Source: an uncultured Lachnospiraceae bacterium (lineage in GTDB: Bacteria > Bacillota > Clostridia > Lachnospirales > Lachnospiraceae). Taken from it: DNA of 21,267 nucleotides. The position numbers were made by a program, and so were the translations under genes. Of the stretch, positions 1-9,000 are shown piece by piece (within the stretch, counting starts at the first letter, position 1; every line of letters starts with the position of its first letter). The notes beneath the pieces are model-generated. The model ran no database searches. It worked only from the letters and a program-made list of their open reading frames with translations, and was not told the origin of the DNA. The DNA is taken from the NCBI GenBank assembly GCA_910589635.1, contig CAJUTD010000020.1, forward strand, positions 1 through 21,267. Direction: 5' to 3'.

Positions 1-127
1 GGTAATCGCGTCCTGCGCGTGAAATCTGCACTTCATCACGCTTCTTCACACCATCCGCGCCTTTCGCCTTGGTTGCCCTGCTGCTGTTGTAAATTTGAGT
101 AACCTGATTATATGCTTCTATACGCAT
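1..127 (-). CDS. flgM: Anti-sigma-28 factor FlgM, N-terminal part (runs off the left edge)
   Basis: FlgM binds the flagellar sigma factor (FliA/SigD) in the cytoplasm and holds it inactive until the hook-basal body is complete. Only the first 42 codons lie in the window. They begin MRIEAYNQVTQIYNSSR and reach a DEVQISRAGRDY stretch, which is the usual N-terminal pattern of short clostridial FlgM proteins: a polar, flexible start followed by a 'D-x-V-x-I-S-x-x-G' segment. The ATG is at 125-127, with a GGGAGAG ribosome binding site a few bases upstream. A sigma-28 promoter about 65-90 bases upstream supports the call, because flgM is normally under its own target sigma factor. The C-terminal sigma-binding half is outside the window, so the call rests on the N-terminus and the promoter. 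Confidence 0.8.
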   Translation of the reverse strand, partial: MRIEAYNQVTQIYNSSRATKAKGADGVKKRDEVQISRAGRDY

Positions 128-191
128 TCGGATCTCTCCCTTCTATATTTAAAATCTTTATCTCTAATATTTTGTGCTTTATCTAATTTAT

Positions 192-218
192 TTATCGGTT
201 GTTTCAATGGAAACTTTA
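192..218 (-). promoter_or_regulatory. Sigma-28 (FliA/SigD) promoter of flgM
   Basis: Read on the minus strand, the site is TAAA (215-218), 15 bases, then ACCGATAA (192-199). This matches the flagellar sigma-28/sigma-D consensus TAAA-N15-GCCGATAA at every position but one. The predicted transcription start is near 185, giving a leader of about 58 nt before the flgM ATG. Confidence 0.8.
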
Positions 219-243
219 GAAGTTTGGGAAAAGTTCACAATTC

Positions 244-272
244 AAAAGAGCCGTGCTACTGCACAGCTCTTT
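244..272 (-). terminator. Rho-independent terminator of the surface-protein operon
   Basis: On the minus strand a 12-bp stem (arms 261-272 and 245-256, one G-U pair) closes a 4-nt loop and is followed by a run of T. It lies 14 bases after the stop codon of the BspA-like gene and insulates it from flgM. The stem also carries A/T runs on the other side, so it could work weakly in both directions. Confidence 0.8.
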
Positions 273-285
273 CCACTCTTATCTA

Positions 286-1827
286 TTATGCGCGAATACC
301 CTTTTTCTTTTTCGTAATCACCAAACATACTCCTGCGAGGAACAATCCTGCGCAGAGCACATATCTTGCATCAAATTCAATACCCGTCTTCGGCGTGCCG
401 CTCTGAACCTGTGCAGTTCCAATGTTACGAGAGGCAGAACTTCCCACTGCCCTGGAAACAGTCGTACCGCTTGTGCTCCTGGTCGTCGTGCCGGTTGTTC
501 CGGTTGTTCCGGTTGTTCCGCCTGTTCCACCGCCGTTATCTTTTTTAGGATCATCTTTTTTTCCACCATCGCCACCGCCATCGTCGCCACCGCCATCGTC
601 GTCATCGCCGCCGCCATCCTTGGCTTCAAAAATATATCCGTTTGCATCTGCAAAACGCTGTGCTTCGCTTCCTTTGTAACCATAAATCACATCAGGGCTC
701 CAGGATGACTGCGAGCCAATCGAGGTAACGCTCTTAGGAATATCTACCGTGCCAATCCCGCTTCCCGAAAACGCATCGGCTTCAATTGTAGTCACTGAAT
801 TCGGAATCTCCAAGTTATACACGTAAGGACAATTGGCAAATGCCTGGGAAGATATCGTCGTCATTCCATCAGGAAGTTTTAAGCTGGACTTACCCATCGG
901 GCAGTACAAAATCTGGGACAGACCGCTGTCATAGACCGCACCGTCGTAAGAGCTATAGCTTCCGTTTCCACTCTCCACCTTAATTTCTGTTAAATTACTG
1001 CACCCGTCAAATGCACTAAAATCTATAGAAGAAGTTCCTGCTGGAATAGAAATGCTGGAAAGGCCGGAACAATTACCAAATGCCTGGGAACCAATGCTTC
1101 CCACTGAACCAGGGATACTGACCTCACCTAGTCCGCTGCATCCAAACAATGTCAAATCCGGTATGCTGCCCATGCCACCGGAAAGGCTTACGGAGCCAAG
1201 TCCGCTGCAATCTGACAATACACCGCTTCCCATAGACGTCACGGAATCAGGAATGACGATAGACGATAAGCTTACACAACCATTAAATGCACTGCTTCCA
1301 ATCTCCGATACACTGGAAGGAATTGTTACAGAACCGAGGCTTGCGCAGCCGGCAAATGCTCTTGCGCCAATAGAACCTACACCATCGGGAATTGCCACGG
1401 AACCAAGGCTTCCACAACCGTCAAACATCTCATCTGGAATAGATGAGATACCGCCAGGAAGTTCTGCATAGCCCAATGAACTACAGCCATAAAATACGCC
1501 GCTGCCAAGGCTTGCACTTCCGCCAAATACAACGCTGCTCAGCCCGCCGCAGCCGGAAAAGCTGTAAGAGCCCACACTGGTAATATTAGCTGGAATCACC
1601 ACACTCGTGATGCTGCCATTACCGGCAAAAGCATAATCAGCAACCGCCGTCGCATCCCCAGGCAGCGTAATATCTCCGCCTGCCCCATTATAGCCGGTAA
1701 TCATTGTTCCATCCATGACAAACTCGCTTACTTGCTCCTCAGCCATTGTCTCCAGCGCCGGACACAAGGTCAGGGCGAGTGCCACAACCAGTACTGCATT
1801 GAAACACTTGCTAAATAATTTTTTCAT
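286..1827 (-). CDS. BspA-type leucine-rich-repeat surface protein with TPKTG sortase signal
   Basis: A 513-residue predicted wall-anchored protein. Residues 1-29 form a signal peptide (KK start, hydrophobic core, cleavage near ETMA-EE). Residues about 55-385 hold roughly twelve BspA/LRR_5 repeats of the form 'IGSxAFxGCSSLxSVxIPxSVTSIG'; such domains in other bacteria bind host or bacterial surface partners. A flexible stalk follows, first Asp/Gly-rich (about 400-430), then Gly-Thr-Thr repeats. The C-terminus is a sorting signal: TPKTG at 478-482, a hydrophobic span at about 489-505 and a KKKK tail. The motif resembles the S/P-PKTG signals used by clostridial class B sortases, and such a sortase is encoded 30 bases upstream. 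A strong AAGGAGG ribosome binding site lies 8 bases before the ATG. It is the last gene of the operon. The ligand is unknown. Confidence 0.9.
   Translation of the reverse strand: MKKLFSKCFNAVLVVALALTLCPALETMAEEQVSEFVMDGTMITGYNGAGGDITLPGDATAVADYAFAGNGSITSVVIPANITSVGSYSFSGCGGLSSVVFGGSASLGSGVFYGCSSLGYAELPGGISSIPDEMFDGCGSLGSVAIPDGVGSIGARAFAGCASLGSVTIPSSVSEIGSSAFNGCVSLSSIVIPDSVTSMGSGVLSDCSGLGSVSLSGGMGSIPDLTLFGCSGLGEVSIPGSVGSIGSQAFGNCSGLSSISIPAGTSSIDFSAFDGCSNLTEIKVESGNGSYSSYDGAVYDSGLSQILYCPMGKSSLKLPDGMTTISSQAFANCPYVYNLEIPNSVTTIEADAFSGSGIGTVDIPKSVTSIGSQSSWSPDVIYGYKGSEAQRFADANGYIFEAKDGGGDDDDGGGDDGGGDGGKKDDPKKDNGGGTGGTTGTTGTTGTTTRSTSGTTVSRAVGSSASRNIGTAQVQSGTPKTGIEFDARYVLCAGLFLAGVCLVITKKKKGIRA
491..526 (-). 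repeat. 9-bp tandem repeat in the stalk of the BspA-like protein
   Basis: On the plus strand the unit CCGGTTGTT occurs three times in perfect tandem (491-517), followed by one diverged copy CCGCCTGTT (518-526). On the coding strand it encodes Gly-Thr-Thr units in the stalk just before the wall-anchoring signal. Because the unit is a multiple of three, gain or loss of copies would change stalk length without breaking the frame. Confidence 0.85.
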
Positions 1828-1857
1828 CTTCTTGTCCTCCTTGCATTGCCTTCCCTA

Positions 1858-3021
1858 TTACTTCTCACATTTCTTTGCTACTAAAAACAGTCTTCCGTCT
1901 TCTGTATAATTATTACAAGTAGAAAGTGTTAATAATTTATCTCCATACGAGAGCTCTATCTTCTCGTCCATTATATTCGATTCCTTAACATTCTTCACAA
2001 AGCGATTGAATGTTTTCTTATTCCCTGCGTCAATGAAATTATAATATTTAAACTGGCCGTTCCCATTCTCGTCAACCTTAGACAGGCATACAGCTACAAT
2101 CTCATATTCCGCCTTTTCATATATCGTATTAAACGTAACTTTTTTATGTTCTCTCCAAAACGATGGCTCTAAATATTGTTTGAGTCCGCCAAACATCATA
2201 CCTGACTTCATATTGTGCCCATAAATAATCATATTGTCATTGGGCTCCTCCAAATTATTTCTGGAGTCAAGGAAAAGAGAACCATTGATATCTTCTTTTC
2301 CGTCAAAATCGCGATCCAGATAGAAATCGCTGCTCTCTGACACCGCCTGCATTACCGGATAATCAATTCCGGTGCCCTCCACTGTCAGCCAGCCGGCAAG
2401 GTCGGAATTCTTCTCGAACAATGCCTGATACTCCGGCAAAATCTGCGGCCCTATTTCCTGTACTGGTTCGGCAGCGTAGACCTCATTATCCACGGTCTCC
2501 GTCTCTGCTACTACAACTTCCTCCTTTTTATCCTTTTCCTCATCCTCGTCCGTACCCAGTACGTTAAGGAACTTTGCGGACAACCAGTCAGAAGCCGCGG
2601 AAATTTCCTGCTCGCTTTTCATTTTCTCTAATTCCCTGGTTTTTTGACGGTCGCTGTATTCACTGCCCAAAAAAACCAGGAAGCAGACTACTGCGCCAGC
2701 CATGCAGATAACCCCGATCACCTGTCGAGGCGATACCTGACGCAGCCTGCTCATAATCTTACTCGCAAAGGAAGTCCGAGATATTGCACGGTAGTCTTCT
2801 ACTACCATGTCCGAGAGGTAAAGCAGGTAATCGTCTCCGATTACGCTGCGAAATGCAATCTTTCCCTCCCGGACCAAGGTGTATAACCTCTGTGCCACGC
2901 CCGGTTCATTGATATCCATTTTTTTGGTAATGTACTTAATCTTTTCAATATCGTCCAGCGCTTCCTGATATTTTTCTTTGGAATCAAACTGAAACTTTCC
3001 AATACAGTAGATTTTATCCAT
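1858..3021 (-). CDS. srtB: Class B sortase with cytoplasmic N-terminal extension
   Basis: A membrane transpeptidase that cleaves a sorting signal and links the protein to peptidoglycan. Of 387 residues, the catalytic domain spans about 190-387. It carries His269 (YGHN), the catalytic Cys369 in TLSTC, and Arg377 (DGRLF), the sortase triad in the usual order. A single membrane helix lies at about 101-118, followed by a charged, low-complexity linker (about 155-190). Unlike typical SrtB, where the N-terminus is only a short tail before the helix, about 100 residues precede the helix, predicted cytoplasmic and of unknown function. The gene lies 29 bases after the giant repeat protein and 30 bases before the BspA-like protein carrying TPKTG, its likely substrate. 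The ribosome binding site is weak (AAGGAAG, about 12 bases from the ATG), which may lower expression relative to its neighbours. Confidence 0.92.
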   Translation of the reverse strand: MDKIYCIGKFQFDSKEKYQEALDDIEKIKYITKKMDINEPGVAQRLYTLVREGKIAFRSVIGDDYLLYLSDMVVEDYRAISRTSFASKIMSRLRQVSPRQVIGVICMAGAVVCFLVFLGSEYSDRQKTRELEKMKSEQEISAASDWLSAKFLNVLGTDEDEEKDKKEEVVVAETETVDNEVYAAEPVQEIGPQILPEYQALFEKNSDLAGWLTVEGTGIDYPVMQAVSESSDFYLDRDFDGKEDINGSLFLDSRNNLEEPNDNMIIYGHNMKSGMMFGGLKQYLEPSFWREHKKVTFNTIYEKAEYEIVAVCLSKVDENGNGQFKYYNFIDAGNKKTFNRFVKNVKESNIMDEKIELSYGDKLLTLSTCNNYTEDGRLFLVAKKCEK

Positions 3022-3050
3022 ATTGATATCAACTTCCTTTCCATCCGCCG

Positions 3051-6000
3051 CTATTTCTTGGCAGCGACGGATTTTACTGACGAGTATTTGCTGTTATACG
3101 TCTTTGAACCAACTTTCTTACACACGCGGATCTTGTAATAATACGTCTTGCCCTTCGTTGCCTTTTTATCGGTGTAAGAAGTCTTGCTGGTTGTAGCAAT
3201 CTTTGTATACTTACCTTTCTTACTGGTGCTCCGGTATACTTGATAATTCGTGGCTTTGGAAATCTTCTTCCACTTGAGCGCAACCTGTTTGGACTTTTTA
3301 GAAGAAATACTGGTTATGCTCGTAGCCTTAGGCGCCGTGCTCGCCGTAATGTTTACGAAATTGCTGTAATAATACTGTCCCTGTCTAACAAACGCCCTCA
3401 CGCGGAATTTTGCTGAGGTCCCCACTTTCAGTTTGGAAACTGTTGCCTTCAAGGTGCTGTTTTTCCTCACGAAAGCCACGCGCTTATTCTTGGAATTGTA
3501 AATCTCGTAACCAGTGACTACTTTGTTCTGCTTCCAAGAGAATGTGATGCTGGAAGTCGTATAACCTGAGACTTTCACGCCTGTCACTTTCGGAACTACA
3601 ATGTTATAATTTACGGTCTTCGTTCCTGTAAAATTGCCTTTTCCTTTGATGATTACACTCGCCTTGCCTGGATTCTTATTATCCACATGAGATACGGTAT
3701 AATCCGTTCCACTCTTCAAGGTGACGCCGCCGCTGCTGATGCTGACGGTAGGCTTGAGCTTCTTACCGTTGTACGTCTGATCAGCAATCTTCGTCACGGT
3801 TGCCCTTCCTAAATTCTGAGGCGTAATCTTGAAATTGGCTGTCACTTTACCATTATATTTGCCGACTCCGGTTACAGTAACCGTCGCCGAACCTACATTC
3901 GTATTGCTGCTGTAGCTTACGGTATAATCCACTCCCTTTGAGAGGATTTTTCCGTGATCCTCCACAAGGACAGACGGCGTAATCGCTTTGCCTGTATAAT
4001 TGTATGCGGAGGCCAATCCTTTAATCAGTGTTTCGTTTGAGAAATCTCTGGCTATCTCGAACGTCACCAGCTTCTCTCCGGTATACCACTCGCCCATTCC
4101 GGTGATGGTAATCGTAGCTGTTCCCTGTGCAATGTTGTCTGCATAGGACAAGGTGTATTCCTCACCCTCTGTCAATTTCTTGCCTGCAAAGTATACTTCA
4201 GGCACCGGTTTTACTTCACTTCCGGTATATGGCTGAGCCGGGATCTTAGGAACCTCTGCCAAATTCATCGGCCCGAGAATCCTAAACGTCGTCTGGATAT
4301 TACCGCTAAAGTTGCCAATACCGACAATCGTCACACTTGCCGTTCCGATTGCTACGTTCGTGAGATAATTAAGCGTGTAATCCTTACCCAGCACTAAACG
4401 TCCTTCACTATCTGTGCCCGTATCTCCATCTATGTCTTCATCCTGACCTTCTGCCTGAGCGGCTGCCGGGCTCTGGAATCTCAAATCCACATCTGGCGTA
4501 ACGCCTTTTCCGGTGTAGAGCTGGTCTTCAATATCAGCGAGAGTCATTTCTGGGTCCATGCCCTCTTCGTCACCGATATTCTTGGGCAGAATCTTGAATT
4601 CCACTCTCTTCTCACCGGCAAAGTTACCAGCTCCCTTTACAATCGCAGTTGCCGTACCGGCGTTTGTATTGTTCTCATATTCTACCACATAATCGTTTTC
4701 AGTGAGAGGAATTTTGACTTCCTCTTCTCCCTCGCCCACCGAGAGGGATACGCTCACTTTTGGCTCAATCGGCTTTCCGGTAAATGTCTGCTCTGGAATA
4801 TCCTCAACCCGGAAATCTTCGGAAACATCTGGAGGTATAATACTAAACGGCACATCTCTTGTTCCGGTATAATTGCCATTTCCACGAATCGTCACATACC
4901 CGGTTCCGGCGCTCACGTTATCCCTGTAGCCGGAAATCATGTAATCTGTCTCCTCTTCGAGAAGCGTGCCATCCTTCGCCTTCACCGTAACAGTCGTGGT
5001 TGCCTCCATCCCTGTATAAGGCGCTGCCGCCGCCGTAATATCAAAATCATCATTGCTCTCATCGAGCGGCTCCGGCTCAATCGTAAACTTCTTCGTCAAA
5101 GTACCGCCGTAAGCGTTCTTACCCGTAATTATAGCAACCGGCGCATCATCGCCCGCATACTGCGTAGCGGCATTAACGTTGTTCTCATAAGTAACGTCAT
5201 AGTCATTCTTTGTCAGCACTACCTCTTCCGTGCCATTCATAAAGAATACCTTAATCTCCGGTGTTCTAGCCTTACGGTTGTATACCGGATTATCTCCTAC
5301 AAGCTCTGCCTGCATTCCTTCAATCGGACGCCGGATAATGTTAAACTCAAACGTCTTCTGGCCGAGGTAATTGCCGCCGTCAACAGCGCGGATAATTACA
5401 CTCGCTTTGCGGCTCTCAGTAGAGATTGCCGTATTATTTGCATATCCCGCAACGGTGTAATCAACACCCGGCTCCATAAGCTGCCCATGGTTATAAACCT
5501 TAACCGTAGGCTCAATCGCCGAACCAGTGTAAATGAAAGCATTCTCGTAATCTTCGGAATTCAATGCCCCATCAAAGGTTATCGTAATATCTCCCTCATC
5601 TGTTGTCAGATTCTTAGGGATAATGTTGTAATATCTCTTAATTACTCCACGGTAGCAGCCGATTCCGCGGATAACCACCATCGGTCTCTCTTCCTCTGCC
5701 GCCGTCTCACTTGCCACATTGCGGTTGTTGCGGCTGACTTCTAAAGCCGTGCCCTGATTTGCCGCCGTGACTATTTCAAAATCTTTATCCTTCTCTAAAA
5801 TGTACGGTTCTGCATCTTCCCCGCCGGACACATCCTCAAATATCATATCAGGATATACATCCACAATTCCAAAGGGCACATTGTGGTCATAATCCAGCGT
5901 CATATAGCGAAGCGGCGGATTCTCTTCATCGACAATCTCAATGCTCGCCATAATCTTAAAGATTCTCTCATACGTTCCCTTATAGTTGCTGAACTCTACC

Positions 6001-9000
6001 TCTGAAATAGCAATTTTTGCTTCACCGATTCTGACATTATCTACATAAGCAACGTTATAATCTTGCCCCTCTACCAGCGAAGTGTTCTGTCCCATCTTAC
6101 TCCAGGTCACCTCAAGGTCATTCTTCGTATTCGACGGGTCAGCTGGATCCAGAGGGAATGTAATCGCTTCCCCAGTAAAGTCTACTTCTGGCACACGCGA
6201 ATCATCATAAGTTTCCCCTTTGATGCGCAACACCGTCATCACAGTTTCCGCAGAAATCTCTCTGGGGTTAATCTTGAATTCCATCTGGAATCCACCTTTG
6301 TAATTTCCGGTATAATTGCCATCACTATCCTGAACCGCGCTTACCATGACGGTGGGCATCAGCCGCTCGCCACGTGCTCCGTCTACTCCCTCGGCAAAAG
6401 TATATACATTCTTATTGTTGACCGCTGAGATTGTGTAGTCAGTGCCTACACCCAGGTTTAGCTCATTACATGCAATCACAAGCTCCGGTATAATATCCAA
6501 ACCGGTATACTCATAACCTTCCTCGATAAGTCCCGTCACATTAAGCGCCGGATCTTTCTCATTCCCTTCCGTCTCAATTGCGTTTGTGAGGTCTCTCTGA
6601 CGAATCTCAAATTCCTGAGATTTGGCGTCACCGCTCTGTGCATAGTTGCCGACTATCGTGTTTCCATCCTCCGACATCACCGGAGAGATGATTACTCTCG
6701 CTTTGGAACCGCTCTTCACGGTAGCATCTGTATTGTTCTCATAAGTTACTGCATAGTCAACGCCAGCTGTAAGGGTTTCCTTCACGCCATTATCATAGGT
6801 ATAGGTTACTGTAGGCTCCGGTGTATTGCCCGCTGGTGAATAATCACAGTCAGCCACTGTCATCTCCGTCCTGTCTGATGATAAATCTCCGCGGATACGG
6901 AAAGTCTTTGTGATCGTTCCGCCAAAGTTGCCGGTACCATTGATTGTAATTGTTGCCTCGCCAATCTTCGTATTATCTTTATAGGAAATTGTATACTCCG
7001 TTCCGAAATCAAGTTCCCGGTTTCCTACCACAGAACCGTCCAAACCTTTTGCTGTATATTCCACCCGCAGGTTAGACATAATCACTGCATTTTCCAGCAT
7101 CTCGGCATTGACATCATTCCCTGCAATTACTGCGTCAAGAATAACGTCCTCGATTCCCTGAACAACGACATTCCCCGCCGCTTCGCCTTTGCCGAGGTCA
7201 TATGGCGTTATATCAAATTCAATCCTGTGTTCTCCTTCGTAATTGACGTCATCACCCTTAATCGTAAGGCTTCCCTTGCCAATCTTATTGTTATCGCCAT
7301 ACTCAACATAGTAATGCAAATCCTGTGTCAAAGCATTGCCGTTATGGGTAATCTGCGGTATCGGCTGAATTCCTACCGTTGTCTCACAGAAATCATAACT
7401 GGCTTCCACGTTATTAATCACATAATTATTGGCCTGCAAATCATCCTTAGAAAGATTAAATTTGCGGATATCAAACGCCACCGGCTCTGCCGTGCCGTAA
7501 TAATCTCCTTTTCCCACAATCTTTGCCGTGGCAATTCCCGCATCTGTGTTGTCGCCATTCTCACAGACAACATCATAGTCCTTGCTGGTTAAAGTCTTCC
7601 CTGCAAAAGTTACGACAGCGTTGCCTGGCACAATCGGATTACTGGTATAAACCTGTTCCGGAATCATCACAGAGGTAAACGCGCTCGGATTACCATAATC
7701 AGCAAGGTTCCCCTTAACCGTAAAGTTCACCGGCTTACTTCCGGTATAATTACCCTTTGCCCGAATCGTCGCCTGCGCTGTGCCGATAGCAGTTGCCCCA
7801 GGCTTAAATTCAAGATCATAATCAACGCCTGGCTCTAAAGCGATATCCTGCATTCCTGCCTCGGCATTTGTATAGTTGACTTCCAAAGTGAAAGTCACTT
7901 GGGCCCCAGTATAAGGATAATAATGATCATTTGCCGTTCCGGTTGTGAAATCATATACCGGATCATGATTGATATCCCTGATACTCAGCGTTCCGCTGGT
8001 AATACTCCGCGCCGTAATCGCAAAAGTCTTATTGACTTCTCCTTTATAATTACCAATACCAATAATCTTAACACTACCCGAACCCTTCTCAATATTGGGG
8101 CCATACTCCAAGGTATAATCTGTGTCTGGTGTTAAGGTCTTTGAACCATGCTTGACTGTCACAGCCGGCGTAAGCTGTTCTCCGGTATACTGGACAGAAG
8201 CTGGAACCTGTACGGAGACAACACTGTCATTCAAGTCGCGCTGGATAATCGTAAAACGCTTCTGAAACTCTCCCTGGTAATTGCCTGTTCCGACAATCTT
8301 AACTTCCGCTGCCCCAGCACCGCCGACGTCCGTATTATTCTCATATGTAACCGTATAGTCTGTGCCCTTGCGCAGCGTTCCTCTTGTACTGTGTACAACA
8401 TTCACATTCGGCTCAATAGCACTGCCCGTGTAAGCAAACTCCTGGCCATCCGTAAATCCTGTAATGGTGGTATTCTGAGCTGTCAGCTTGATTGGCTCAA
8501 TGTCAAACTCACACTTTGCCGTGCTGCCCTTATAATTGCCCTTACCGACTGCCCACACAGTCGCCTTGCTCGTATCCGTTGTTGCGTTTGTATTATTATT
8601 GTAACTCAAGGCGGCATCATAATCCTGCCCTGCCCTCAAAATCTGTTCCGCTGCGCCTTGCGGTTTGTATCTTATCTCTACCTCCGGCTTTTTCGGCTGG
8701 CCATTGTATTCTTTGTCTGTATAGTTGACAATAGCAATACTTATTGTCCTGGAATCGGAAAGCTCCTTCTGTTCCACATTGTAAGCTACTTCCACCGCAT
8801 TACCCGTCAGCATTCCGGTACTGGTAGGAGCCACAACAATCTTATGCTGCCCAGCGGAAGTGCCGGCGTCTCCCTGCTTACGAGATATGGTGTAGTCCAC
8901 ACCCTCTTTGTACACGATATCCCCATTGCTGACAACAACGGCTGCCTTAACTTTATCGAACTGGTCGGTGCCGTCATACACATAGGTCGCTCCTGTCGTA

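Noticed and set aside
253..708. Long plus-strand frames opposite the BspA-like gene stalk
   Set aside because: They mirror the Gly/Asp/Thr-rich repeats on the other strand, have biased Pro/Val or Cys/Ser composition, and lack ribosome binding sites.
4860..7760. Repeated GGTATAATTGCC-like strings on the plus strand resembling -10 boxes
   Set aside because: They are the antisense of codons for the conserved GNYTG motif of the repeats, and no -35 partners or downstream plus-strand genes exist.
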